Assembly: GCA_046299555.1 (NCBI GenBank)
Contig: JBKBHS010000001.1
Span: 248,001-312,000, forward strand
Direction of reading: 5' to 3'
Length of the DNA stretch: 64,000 bases
From: CALKJP01 sp046299555
GTDB lineage: Bacteria > Bacteroidota > Bacteroidia > JACCXN01
Positions 26,685 to 35,450 of the stretch are shown in pieces (the stretch's first letter is position 1; the number at the start of each line of letters is the position of its first letter). The notes under the pieces were generated by a model. That model searched no databases. It was not told where the DNA came from and worked only from the letters and a program-made list of their open reading frames with translations. The position numbers and the translations under genes were made by a program.

Positions 26685-26704
26685 CCTCCCTGAATTTTAT
26701 ACGC

Positions 26705-29245
26705 ATGTATTTATATAAATTAATTTTTCTTTCAACCCTGTCGTTTTTACTAACGATTCAGCTAAAATCTCAAACAGATACTACATCTTTGCTCGTTCCC
26801 GAAAAGGACTCCACAGAAAACAAATATCGCTTGCCAATTTTCAGCACAACTGCTGAAGATGTAGATGCCGAATTGGAATCGCAGGACATATCCGGATTGT
26901 TACAATCATCCAGAGATGTATATACTGCAACTGCCGGTTTTAATTTTGGTTCCGCACGTTTTAGAATTAGGGGCTATGGCTCTGCTAATACCGTAGTAAT
27001 GATAAACGGAGTAAAGGTAAACGACCTTGAATCAGGCTTTGCTACCTGGTCGAACTGGGGGGGATTAAACGATGTTACGCGTTTTATGGAAGTAAGAACC
27101 GGAGTAAGTGCATCACGAATTAACTTTGGCGATATTGGCGGATATAGCAATATAGACACACGCGCTTCATCATTAAGAAAAGGAACTCGTTTTTCATACG
27201 CTTTGTCAAACAGAACCTATACCCATCGTTTAATGCTTACCCACGCCACAGGCATGATGGAAAATGGATGGGCTGTGGCCGCATCTATCTCTCGCAGATG
27301 GGCAAACGAAGGCTATGTTGAAGGAACCTATTTTGATGCCTGGAGTTATTTTTTAGCATTAGAAAAAAGAATAAATGAATCACAAAGTCTTAACTTTACA
27401 GTATTTGGTGCACCCATAGAGCAAGGCCGACAAGGCTTGGCGGTGCAAGAAGCGTATGACCTTGCGGGCGATAATTTTTACAATCCTTTTTGGGGTTATC
27501 AGGCGGGTAAAAAACGCAATGCACGCGTAAGCAACAACCATCGCCCCATGTTTATGCTAACGCACAACTGGAAAATTTCAGAAAAAACAAAACTCAACAC
27601 CTCCGGATATTACACCTTTGGCGAAAGCGGATTAACCAACCTTAACTGGTACGATGCCAAAGACCCTCGTCCGGATTATTACCGCTACTTACCAAGTTAT
27701 TTTTCTTTAAGAGGCGAAGAAGAAAAGTATCAAGAAGCTTTAAACAATTGGAAAAACGATGTAAATACCCGTCAAATTAATTGGGATGCTTTGTATAATG
27801 CCAATATGAAAAATCTTTATACCGCACAAAATGTAGATGGTATAGCAGGAAACAATGTAACAGGAAATCGTTCTAAATATATTCTGGAGCAAAACGTAAA
27901 TAGTATTCAGTTAATGGGAATAAATGCTATTTCGCACACTAAAATAAATGATAAGTTTAATGTTTCTGCCGGATTGAATTATACCCATTCAAAAAACAAT
28001 TATTTCAAACGTATGCACGATTTACTGGGAGGTGATTTTTGGATAGATATTGACCAGTTTTCTGAACGCGATTTTAATGATATTAATGTAGCTCAAAACG
28101 ACTTAGATAATCCAAACAGATTAATAAGAAAAGGCGATAAATTTGGATACGATTACGATATAAACGTAAATAAAGCAGAAGCCTTTACTCAAGTGGAATA
28201 TCAATTAAGAAGATGGGAGTTTTATTTAGGAGCACAATTATCACACACTACCTTTTGGAGAACCGGGAATTTACGTAATGGACGTTTTCCGGAAGAGTCG
28301 CTTGGTGATTCTGAAAAGAAAAATTTTACAAATTATGGTGTAAAAGGAGGAGTGGTGTTTAAAATCTCAGGTCGTCATTACTTAACCACCAATGCTTTGT
28401 TAATGACCAAAGCGCCATTGCCAAGAACGGTATTTCTTTCTCCAAGAAACAGAAATTTGATAGTTCCAAACCTACAAAGCGAAGAAATAAAATCAGCCGA
28501 CATCAATTATATTATTCGCTATGCTCGATTAAGAACACGAGCAACGCTTTATTACACAGAAATAAACAATCAGGTGTGGAATCGTAGTTTCTATCATGAT
28601 GATTTTAGAACATTGGTAAACTATACCATGACAGGAGTAAATCATTTATATACCGGAGCAGAGTTTGGAATGGATTTAACTATTTCTCCATCATTTAATT
28701 TAACCAGCGCATTTGGAACCGGGCAGTTTGTATTTAACTCTCGCCCTACAGCCACTATTACACGCGATAATGCCGCAGAATTATTGGCTGAAAACAGAAC
28801 GGTATATTTTAAAAATTACAGAATTGGCGGTATGCCTCAAACTGCTGCTACCATTGGCTTAAAATATAGCTCTTCTAAATACTGGTTTGCAGGATTCAAT
28901 GTAAACTATTTCGATGATATATATGTAGAAGCTAATCCGGATAGAAGAACCGAAGAAGCCTTGGAAAAATATGTAGTAACCGATCCTCAATGGCAACAAG
29001 CCTTAGCGCAAGAAAAACTGCCAAGTCAATATACCGTTGATTTTTATTTTGGCAAGTCTTGGAAAATTAAATCTTACTTTATAAACTTGAATATAAATGT
29101 TAATAATGTACTCAATAATAAAGAATTCAGAACAGGAGGTTTTGAGCAGCTACGTTACGACATTGATCAACTAGAAAGATTTCCGCCAAAATATTCATAC
29201 CATTTTGGAAGAACCTTTTTTGCCATGCTTAGTTTACGATTTTAA
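26705..29245 (+). CDS. TonB-dependent outer-membrane receptor
   Basis: 846 residues. Signal peptide (to about 23). There is no carboxypeptidase-like N-terminal extension. The plug domain (about 45-165) contains FRIRGYGSANTVVMINGVKVNDLESG. A 22-strand-type beta-barrel follows and ends in the outer-membrane signal YHFGRTFFAMLSLRF. It imports a large or scarce substrate using TonB-ExbBD energy. The usual SusD partner is missing; instead a DUF5689 lipoprotein follows within 15 bp. The divergent extracellular nucleases suggest that nucleic-acid fragments, nucleotides or released phosphate are the cargo; that is inference from context. Confidence 0.93.
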   Translation: MYLYKLIFLSTLSFLLTIQLKSQTDTTSLLVPEKDSTENKYRLPIFSTTAEDVDAELESQDISGLLQSSRDVYTATAGFNFGSARFRIRGYGSANTVVMINGVKVNDLESGFATWSNWGGLNDVTRFMEVRTGVSASRINFGDIGGYSNIDTRASSLRKGTRFSYALSNRTYTHRLMLTHATGMMENGWAVAASISRRWANEGYVEGTYFDAWSYFLALEKRINESQSLNFTVFGAPIEQGRQGLAVQEAYDLAGDNFYNPFWGYQAGKKRNARVSNNHRPMFMLTHNWKISEKTKLNTSGYYTFGESGLTNLNWYDAKDPRPDYYRYLPSYFSLRGEEEKYQEALNNWKNDVNTRQINWDALYNANMKNLYTAQNVDGIAGNNVTGNRSKYILEQNVNSIQLMGINAISHTKINDKFNVSAGLNYTHSKNNYFKRMHDLLGGDFWIDIDQFSERDFNDINVAQNDLDNPNRLIRKGDKFGYDYDINVNKAEAFTQVEYQLRRWEFYLGAQLSHTTFWRTGNLRNGRFPEESLGDSEKKNFTNYGVKGGVVFKISGRHYLTTNALLMTKAPLPRTVFLSPRNRNLIVPNLQSEEIKSADINYIIRYARLRTRATLYYTEINNQVWNRSFYHDDFRTLVNYTMTGVNHLYTGAEFGMDLTISPSFNLTSAFGTGQFVFNSRPTATITRDNAAELLAENRTVYFKNYRIGGMPQTAATIGLKYSSSKYWFAGFNVNYFDDIYVEANPDRRTEEALEKYVVTDPQWQQALAQEKLPSQYTVDFYFGKSWKIKSYFINLNINVNNVLNNKEFRTGGFEQLRYDIDQLERFPPKYSYHFGRTFFAMLSLRF

Positions 29246-29257
29246 TGTTTAAACAAT
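29244..29257 (+). repeat. AATGTTTAAACA leader motif, copy 1
   Basis: AATGTTTAAACAAT just upstream of the DUF5689 lipoprotein gene. A near-identical word at 30501-30514 lies before the next gene of the operon. Confidence 0.35.
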
Positions 29258-29260
29258 AAT

Positions 29261-30496
29261 ATGAATACACTTAAAAAAATCAGCTTTTTCTTTTTGTTAG
29301 CCGCAGGAATAATTTCCTGTAAAAAAGAATTTGACACTCCGCCACTTAAAGAAATTCCAACCGGTAACATAATTACTATTGCCGATTTAAAAGCCCGTTA
29401 TCAGGGAGCTGCCATAAAGTTTCAGGAAGACTTGTCTTTGTTTGCCGTGGTTACCATGGATGAAACATCCGGTAATCTTTATAAAAACGTTTATGTGCAA
29501 GATGCTACAGGAGCTATTAATGTTAGATTAATGAATGCCGGGGGCTTGTATCAAGGCGATTCTATCCGTATTTACTTAAGAAATACTGTTTTAAATAAAT
29601 ACAACGGAATGATGCAGCTTGACTCGGTGGATGTTGATAAAAATGTAATAAAGCAAAAAACACTTGTTGATGTTCAACCGGAAGTAGTTACCATTTCGCA
29701 AATAAACAGCAATTTACAATCAAAACTTATAAAACTTGAAAACGTTCAGTTTAGTACTTCAGAACTAGGCAAAACTTATGCCGATGCCATTGCCCAATCA
29801 TCACAAAACAGAATTTTAGAAGATTGTGATGGCAACACCATTGTTGTTAGAACAAGTGGTTATGCCAACTTTGCAAAAGATACTTTACCGGAAAAACGCG
29901 GAAGTTTAATTGCCATTGTTGGCGAATTTAACGGTACCATTCAATTATATATAAGAACTCCGCAAGAAGTAAAATTTACAGAAAATCGTTGCGGACCTTA
30001 TTTACTTAAAAATTTCGAAGATAATAGTGCAACAAGCGGTGGGTGGTTAGTTAAAAATTATGAAGGCACTACCGAAATTACTACAAATCCGGCATGGCAA
30101 TGGGCTGCAGCTTCATTTAGCGGACAGTATTTTGCAAAAGCATCAGCCTTTAACACAGGAACCTCAGGATGTGAATCGTGGTTGGTTTCGCCAGCTGTTG
30201 ATTTGTCATCGTCCTCTGTACCGGGTCTTACGTTTCGTTCGGCCTATAATTTTTCAGGCCCGGATATTGAATTGTATGTTTCAACTAATTATAATGGTGG
30301 TGCAATAAGTTCGGCTACTTGGACACAATTGCCATTTAATTTGCCTACTACCGGAGGTTATGCATGGGCTAATTCGGGGGTTGTTCCGCTTACAGGATAT
30401 AAAACAAGCAATGTGCGTATAGCTTTTAAATTTACAGGTTCTACTTCAACATCCAAAACATGGGAAGTAGATGATATAATGATTAAGGAACACTAA
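29261..30496 (+). CDS. lipoprotein with DUF5689 and choice-of-anchor J-like domains
   Basis: 411 residues. Lipoprotein signal with lipobox G-I-I-S-C (Cys about 20). A DUF5689 region (about 35-245) includes TIADLKARY, NLYKNVYVQDATGAINVRL and GDSIRIYL; it is an OB-like fold often found with extracellular nuclease genes. A C-terminal choice-of-anchor J/jelly-roll region follows (about 250-411), ending WEVDDIMI. Probably surface-anchored and paired with the upstream receptor in the place a SusD would occupy. Ligand unknown. Confidence 0.85.
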   Translation: MNTLKKISFFFLLAAGIISCKKEFDTPPLKEIPTGNIITIADLKARYQGAAIKFQEDLSLFAVVTMDETSGNLYKNVYVQDATGAINVRLMNAGGLYQGDSIRIYLRNTVLNKYNGMMQLDSVDVDKNVIKQKTLVDVQPEVVTISQINSNLQSKLIKLENVQFSTSELGKTYADAIAQSSQNRILEDCDGNTIVVRTSGYANFAKDTLPEKRGSLIAIVGEFNGTIQLYIRTPQEVKFTENRCGPYLLKNFEDNSATSGGWLVKNYEGTTEITTNPAWQWAAASFSGQYFAKASAFNTGTSGCESWLVSPAVDLSSSSVPGLTFRSAYNFSGPDIELYVSTNYNGGAISSATWTQLPFNLPTTGGYAWANSGVVPLTGYKTSNVRIAFKFTGSTSTSKTWEVDDIMIKEH

Positions 30497-30500
30497 AAAC

Positions 30501-30514
30501 AATGTTTAAACATT
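30501..30514 (+). repeat. AATGTTTAAACATT palindrome, copy 2
   Basis: Perfect 14-bp palindrome in the leader of the T9SS protein gene, 6 bp upstream of its ATG. It resembles the word before the DUF5689 gene. It could be a protein or RNA target within the operon, or coincidence in AT-rich DNA. Confidence 0.35.
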
Positions 30515-30520
30515 AAAATT

Positions 30521-32371
30521 ATGATAAAGCGATTTTTATTAGGAGCATTATTTATAGGAACTATTAGCTCCATTAATGCTCAAACCGTTGTGGTAAGCTC
30601 TAACTTTAGCGCTTGGACCAATAATTTACCCGATGGTTGGATGGGAAGTAAAACAAATATTGAGTTTAATACTCCATATGATAGCGTTTTACAAGTAAAC
30701 AGCGGAGTTGTTTACGGAACAGCTGCCGTTAGATTGGTAAATGCAGGAACAAGCCATAAGCGTTTTACAACACAAGCCGTTTCTGTTTCTCAAGGACAAA
30801 CCTATGAGGCCAAATTTTGGGTAAAAGGAAAAGGCGATATTCGTTTAGGTTTGTTTGACAATGACTTAAGCAATGGCGATTTTGGATATACTTATGCAAG
30901 CTACATTTCGGTAAATAGTACTGCATGGACCATGTACACGCAAACTGTTACTGCCGATACAACATACAATATGGCCGAGTTTATTCTATCATTAAAAGCT
31001 ACCGATGCTAACTTTGACCATTTAGAAATTGACAGTATTGCTATTTATACAGCTACTGCACCCCCTCCGCCTCCTCCAACATGTATTCAAAGCAATTTCA
31101 GTTCATGGACTAATGGTATTCCAAACGGGTGGAAAGGCTCGAGAACAAACTTTGATTTTCAAGCGCCTTACGATAGTATAGTTGAAGTAACAAGCGGTGC
31201 TGTATATGGAACAAGCGCTGTAAGATTAATAAATCCCGGTACTTCACATGTTCGTTTTTCCTCTCAAGCTACACCGGTAACGCAAGGACAAGCTTATGAA
31301 GCTCGTTTTTGGGTGAGAGGAAAAGGCGATATCCGATTTGGTTTATATGATAACGACCAAAGCAATGGCGATTTTGGTTATACCTATGCGCCTTATTTAA
31401 CCATCAACTCAGCTACATGGACTATGCAAACCCAGCAAGTGGTAGCAGACACTAATTTTAACACAGCAGAATTTATCTTGTCGTTTAAAGCTACTGACGC
31501 AGCACAAAATCATTTAGAGATTGATAGTATTTCCATTTGTCCGGTTACTCAAAGCTTAACTTCTGTTTATAATATTCAATATACAACCGACCCTAACGGA
31601 AATTCTCCTTTTGCAAACAGCACTGTTTTAACAGGAGGAATTGTTACAGCCATTCATTCAACCGGATTTTTTATTCAAAGTGGAACCGGCCCTTATTCAG
31701 GAATATTTGTATTTAATAATACCAATACACCAAACAGAGGAGATAGCGTTACATTTTCTGCTCAGGTAGAAGAATATTTCGGAATGACGCAATTAAAAAA
31801 TGTTTCAAATTTTACTATTGTTAATAGCGGAAATAACGTTGCACCAACGGTAGTTACAACCGCTCAAGCCGGTACAGAAGCTTACGAGGGAGTATTGGTA
31901 AAAGTAGAATTTGCTACCTGTTCTAATGCCAATGCCGGCTTTGGTGAGTGGACCGTTTGGAACAGCCCAACATCCATCAATATCGATGATATGATATTCC
32001 CTTTTACACCAACACAGGGAGCAGCTTATGATATTACTGGTCCGGTTTATTATTCTTTCTCTACCTATAAAATTTTACCAAGAGATGCAAATGATATTGT
32101 ATTGGTAAGTCAGGTTGGTATGAAAGAAAATGGACTAGACAACATCAAAGTTTATCCTAATCCGGCATCTGAATTTGTGATGATTGAAAATACCCTACAA
32201 AGCGATGCAACTGTTTTAATTTATGATATGAGAGGGGCCTTAATAAAACAATTAGAGTTAACAAGCTCCAGCGAAAGAATCTCCATATCTGATTTGACTA
32301 GTGGCATGTACCATATTAGAGTATCAAGCAGCCAAGGATTAGCACAATACAAGCTGGTGATTCAAAAGTAA
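30521..32371 (+). CDS. T9SS type A cargo protein with duplicated jelly-roll domains and a DUF5689-like region
   Basis: 616 residues. Signal peptide (to about 20). Two clear tandem copies of a carbohydrate-binding-like jelly roll (about 22-180 and about 188-345) share FSAWTN/FSSWTN, GWMGSKTN/GWKGSRTN, FWVKGKGDIR/FWVRGKGDIR and FGYTYA, joined by a proline hinge (APPPPPPT). Then an OB/DUF5689-like region (about 355-525) with GIVTAIHSTGFFIQSG. The T9SS type A sorting domain closes the protein (VYPNPASEFVMIEN ... GMYHIRVSS). Exported by the T9SS and likely surface-attached. It shares the DUF5689-type region with the preceding lipoprotein, which suggests both handle the same ligand. Confidence 0.87.
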   Translation: MIKRFLLGALFIGTISSINAQTVVVSSNFSAWTNNLPDGWMGSKTNIEFNTPYDSVLQVNSGVVYGTAAVRLVNAGTSHKRFTTQAVSVSQGQTYEAKFWVKGKGDIRLGLFDNDLSNGDFGYTYASYISVNSTAWTMYTQTVTADTTYNMAEFILSLKATDANFDHLEIDSIAIYTATAPPPPPPTCIQSNFSSWTNGIPNGWKGSRTNFDFQAPYDSIVEVTSGAVYGTSAVRLINPGTSHVRFSSQATPVTQGQAYEARFWVRGKGDIRFGLYDNDQSNGDFGYTYAPYLTINSATWTMQTQQVVADTNFNTAEFILSFKATDAAQNHLEIDSISICPVTQSLTSVYNIQYTTDPNGNSPFANSTVLTGGIVTAIHSTGFFIQSGTGPYSGIFVFNNTNTPNRGDSVTFSAQVEEYFGMTQLKNVSNFTIVNSGNNVAPTVVTTAQAGTEAYEGVLVKVEFATCSNANAGFGEWTVWNSPTSINIDDMIFPFTPTQGAAYDITGPVYYSFSTYKILPRDANDIVLVSQVGMKENGLDNIKVYPNPASEFVMIENTLQSDATVLIYDMRGALIKQLELTSSSERISISDLTSGMYHIRVSSSQGLAQYKLVIQK

Positions 32372-32380
32372 AAACTCCAT

Positions 32381-32411
32381 TTTGGGCTTTTAGCTCAATT
32401 TGGTACTTTTG
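32381..32411 (+). promoter_or_regulatory. near-consensus promoter of the deoxyhypusine synthase-like gene
   Basis: TTTG (32381-32384), 19 bp, then TACTTTTG (32404-32411). Both elements and the spacing match the Bacteroidota -33/-7 promoter (TTTG-N19-TAnnTTTG). The leader would be about 15-20 nt. Confidence 0.75.
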
Positions 32412-32434
32412 CGCACTAAAAATATAAAATAAAG

Positions 32435-33409
32435 ATGAATAAAGGACCTATTTCACAATTTATTGATAAACATTATAAGCATTTTAATGCCGCAGCATTA
32501 GTAGATGCAGCCAAGGGTTACGAAGCCCACTTAATGGATGGTGGTAAAATGATGATTACCCTTGCAGGGGCTATGAGTACGGCAGAGCTTGGAAAATCAT
32601 TGGCAGAAATGATACGCCAAGACAAAGTTCATATCATATCATGTACCGGGGCTAATTTAGAAGAAGATATTATGAATTTGGTTGCTCATTCGCATTATAA
32701 AAGAGTTCCAAACTACCGCGATTTATCGCCTCAAGACGAATGGGAATTATTAGAAAACCACTATAATCGTGTTACAGATACCTGTATACCGGAAGAAGAA
32801 GCCTTTAGAAGATTACAAAAGCACTTATACCGTGTATGGAGCGAGGCCGATAAAAAAGGAGAACGCTATTTCCCTCACGAATACATGTATCAAATGATAC
32901 TCTCAGGTGAGTTAAAGCAATATTATGAAATTGACCCTAAAGACAGTTGGATGGTAGCCGCAGCCGAAAAAAATTTGCCAATTGTGGTACCGGGTTGGGA
33001 AGATTCTACCATGGGAAATATTTTTGCATCCTACTGCATCAAAGGCCAGATTAAACCAAGTACCATGAAATCCGGAATTGAATACATGATGTGGTTGGCC
33101 GATTGGTATGTAAAAAATTCAAGTGGTAAAGGTGTAGGATTTTTCCAAATAGGAGGTGGTATTGCAGGCGATTTTCCAATATGTGTAGTGCCGATGTTAT
33201 ATCAGGATATGGAAATGGAAAATATTCCATTCTGGAGTTATTTCTGCCAGATTTCTGATTCAACTACATCTTATGGTTCATACTCGGGAGCCGTACCAAA
33301 CGAAAAAATTACCTGGGGGAAATTGGATATTAATACACCTAAGTTTATTGTTGAAAGTGATGCTACCATTGTTGCACCATTGATTTTTGCCTGGGTTTTG
33401 GGCTGGTAA
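32435..33409 (+). CDS. deoxyhypusine synthase-like protein
   Basis: 324 residues with extended similarity to deoxyhypusine synthase: GAMSTAELGKSLAEMI and ISCTGANLEEDIMNLVAHSHY (NAD-binding region), VVPGWEDSTMGNIFASYC, then SGAVPNEKITWGKLDI. The lysine that forms the enzyme-imine intermediate in the eukaryotic enzyme is conserved in WGK (Lys296). Bacteria lack eIF5A, so the aminobutyl acceptor must differ; bacterial relatives are known or suspected to make homospermidine from polyamines. Transcribed alone, between its own promoter and a strong terminator. Specific substrate is not readable. Confidence 0.87.
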   Translation: MNKGPISQFIDKHYKHFNAAALVDAAKGYEAHLMDGGKMMITLAGAMSTAELGKSLAEMIRQDKVHIISCTGANLEEDIMNLVAHSHYKRVPNYRDLSPQDEWELLENHYNRVTDTCIPEEEAFRRLQKHLYRVWSEADKKGERYFPHEYMYQMILSGELKQYYEIDPKDSWMVAAAEKNLPIVVPGWEDSTMGNIFASYCIKGQIKPSTMKSGIEYMMWLADWYVKNSSGKGVGFFQIGGGIAGDFPICVVPMLYQDMEMENIPFWSYFCQISDSTTSYGSYSGAVPNEKITWGKLDINTPKFIVESDATIVAPLIFAWVLGW

Positions 33410-33438
33410 AAAAAATAATAGACTAAATTAAATTTTTA

Positions 33439-33468
33439 AAAAAGGCTGCTTAGGCGGCCTTTTTTTTA
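33439..33468 (+). terminator. intrinsic terminator after the deoxyhypusine synthase-like gene
   Basis: Stem AAAAGGCTGC / GCGGCCTTTT (one G-T pair) with a TTAG loop, followed by a run of eight T. It isolates the preceding single-gene unit from the two-component genes. Confidence 0.88.
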
Positions 33469-33500
33469 TAATTTCATCAACAATAAAAACTTCAATTAAA

Positions 33501-35450
33501 TTGATTTTTCTACCCAAGTCTTCCTACTTGCGTTTTCTTTTCCTCTCGGTTCATTTATTAATTTCAGGAGGGATTATCAATAAAGCTTTTGCACAAAAAG
33601 AAGCTCCAGTTCTTCTATCTGATAAAGTGCCAATAAATATTAATTTATTTAGAGCCAATGAAAATGCATATAAATATAAAATAGAAGGCTTTGACGCATT
33701 AATCAAACAACAAGACACGTCCCTGACCAATGGAAAACTTTTAAGAGATTGGAATAAAAGTAAAAAAGAGTTTTACGAGTTTGATTATCTGGAGGCCTAT
33801 CAGTTCTTAGAAAAAACCATCGAAAACGCAAAATCCAATTATTCAGAAAACGCTCTATTATTAGCTGAACTAAACCTGGATATGGGAATAATATTATTAA
33901 ACCTGGAACAGTATGGAGAATCGCTCGAGCGTTTATTATTTGCCAAAGAAATATTCGAAAAGGAAGGTTCCCAAGATCAAAAAGCATTGATTTATGCTAA
34001 TGTGGGAGATTTTTACCGCAGAACTTATTATAATACAAAAGCGCAAGAATTTTTAAGAACAGGACTAGAACTTTCAAATGTATCGCCTAATGTAAAAGCA
34101 AAATTGTATCATAGAATGGCCTCTACAAAAACAGAAGCCTCAGACCTTGATTCATCCTTTTTTTATTCAAATAAAGCCCTGGAAATTTCAAACAAACTTA
34201 ACGACCCGGATTTAATTGCCATTTCAGAAAATGAAATAGGCTTTATATACCGAAATAAAAAGCAAGTAGATAAATCATTTCCTCACTACTATAAAGCAGA
34301 TTCACTATGGAGAAGCGTAGGGTTTGTTGCTAAAGCCTTGAGAGCAAATATTAATATTATTTGGGCATTAAAAGATCAGAACCGTCTGGATGAAGCCATA
34401 AAATTATGCGAAAAATGCATTAAAGAATGTGAGGGGAAAAATTGGCTGTTAATGGAACTGGAATTGTATGAGTTAATCAGTAAACTGTACAATAAAAAAG
34501 GAAACAAGAATAAAAGCAACTACTATCTTATTAAAAAACTAAAGCTACATATTGATGTGCTTAACCAACGCAATAAAATGCAGGTTGCCTTTGTAGAAGC
34601 ATATTACAACCAGAAAAAAAATGAAGAAATAATTAAACAACAGGAGCAAAAAATTGAAATAGAAAAAGCCGAAGTGCTGTTTTTAAAAAAACAAAAAACC
34701 TACTTTATAATAATTGCAATATCAATTCTTTTAATAGCTATATTGCTTTTGGTAATTCTTGCCCTTCAACGTAAAAAGAACAAGTTGATTATAAAAGAAA
34801 AACAACAACAGGAAGAATACACAAAAATTATACAGGCATCACTTGAAGAAAAAAATGCCCTATTGCAGGAAGTAAACCACAGAGTGAAAAATAATTTACA
34901 GTCAATATCATCTATGGTTTATTTGCAAAATGCAAGCATTGATGATGCCATAGCAAAAACAGCCTTGGAAGACATACAGCGAAGAATTGATGCGATGGGC
35001 CTTGTTCATGAAATGTTATACACCTCTGATGATGTTGGCAAGATAAAAGTAAGAGAATACATTAATAAGTTAATTGACATTCATTTGCCAATTCATTTTA
35101 AAGAGATTAACAAAATAAAAATAACTCATCGCATTATGGATGAGTATTTCTCTATTTCTATATGTATTGCTTTGGGCATGATAACCAGCGAAGCAATCAG
35201 CAATGCAGTAAAACATGCATTTAACAATGTTGAATATCCTGAAATAGAAGTTGCTTTAATGCCCAAAGATGATGGATATTTATACACTATTCAAGATAAT
35301 GGTGTGGGCATTTCAAATGAAAAACTAAGCCTAAAAGGAAAAACATTCGGACTGAAACTAATGGAAATTTTCGCTCAAAAAATTAAAGGCAAACTTGAAG
35401 TTAAGAAAAACAATGTTGGAACAATAATATCTATTACTTTTAAAAAATGA
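33501..35450 (+). CDS. TPR sensor histidine kinase (HisKA_2 type)
   Basis: 649 residues from a TTG start, chosen because it precedes a signal peptide (LRFLFLSVHLLISGGIINKAFAQ) and no ATG is available for a long way. Periplasmic TPR repeats (about 90-365), a coiled segment and a membrane helix (TYFIIIAISILLIAILLLVI, about 405-425). Then a HisKA_2-type dimerisation domain with EVNHRVKNNLQSISS (His460, the likely phosphate acceptor) and HATPase_c with ITSEAISNAVKHAFNN (N box) and IQDNGVGIS (G1 box). It overlaps the response regulator gene by four bases. The TPR part shares style, not sequence, with the two TPR proteins at 14-16.5 kb. Confidence 0.93.
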   Translation: MIFLPKSSYLRFLFLSVHLLISGGIINKAFAQKEAPVLLSDKVPININLFRANENAYKYKIEGFDALIKQQDTSLTNGKLLRDWNKSKKEFYEFDYLEAYQFLEKTIENAKSNYSENALLLAELNLDMGIILLNLEQYGESLERLLFAKEIFEKEGSQDQKALIYANVGDFYRRTYYNTKAQEFLRTGLELSNVSPNVKAKLYHRMASTKTEASDLDSSFFYSNKALEISNKLNDPDLIAISENEIGFIYRNKKQVDKSFPHYYKADSLWRSVGFVAKALRANINIIWALKDQNRLDEAIKLCEKCIKECEGKNWLLMELELYELISKLYNKKGNKNKSNYYLIKKLKLHIDVLNQRNKMQVAFVEAYYNQKKNEEIIKQQEQKIEIEKAEVLFLKKQKTYFIIIAISILLIAILLLVILALQRKKNKLIIKEKQQQEEYTKIIQASLEEKNALLQEVNHRVKNNLQSISSMVYLQNASIDDAIAKTALEDIQRRIDAMGLVHEMLYTSDDVGKIKVREYINKLIDIHLPIHFKEINKIKITHRIMDEYFSISICIALGMITSEAISNAVKHAFNNVEYPEIEVALMPKDDGYLYTIQDNGVGISNEKLSLKGKTFGLKLMEIFAQKIKGKLEVKKNNVGTIISITFKK

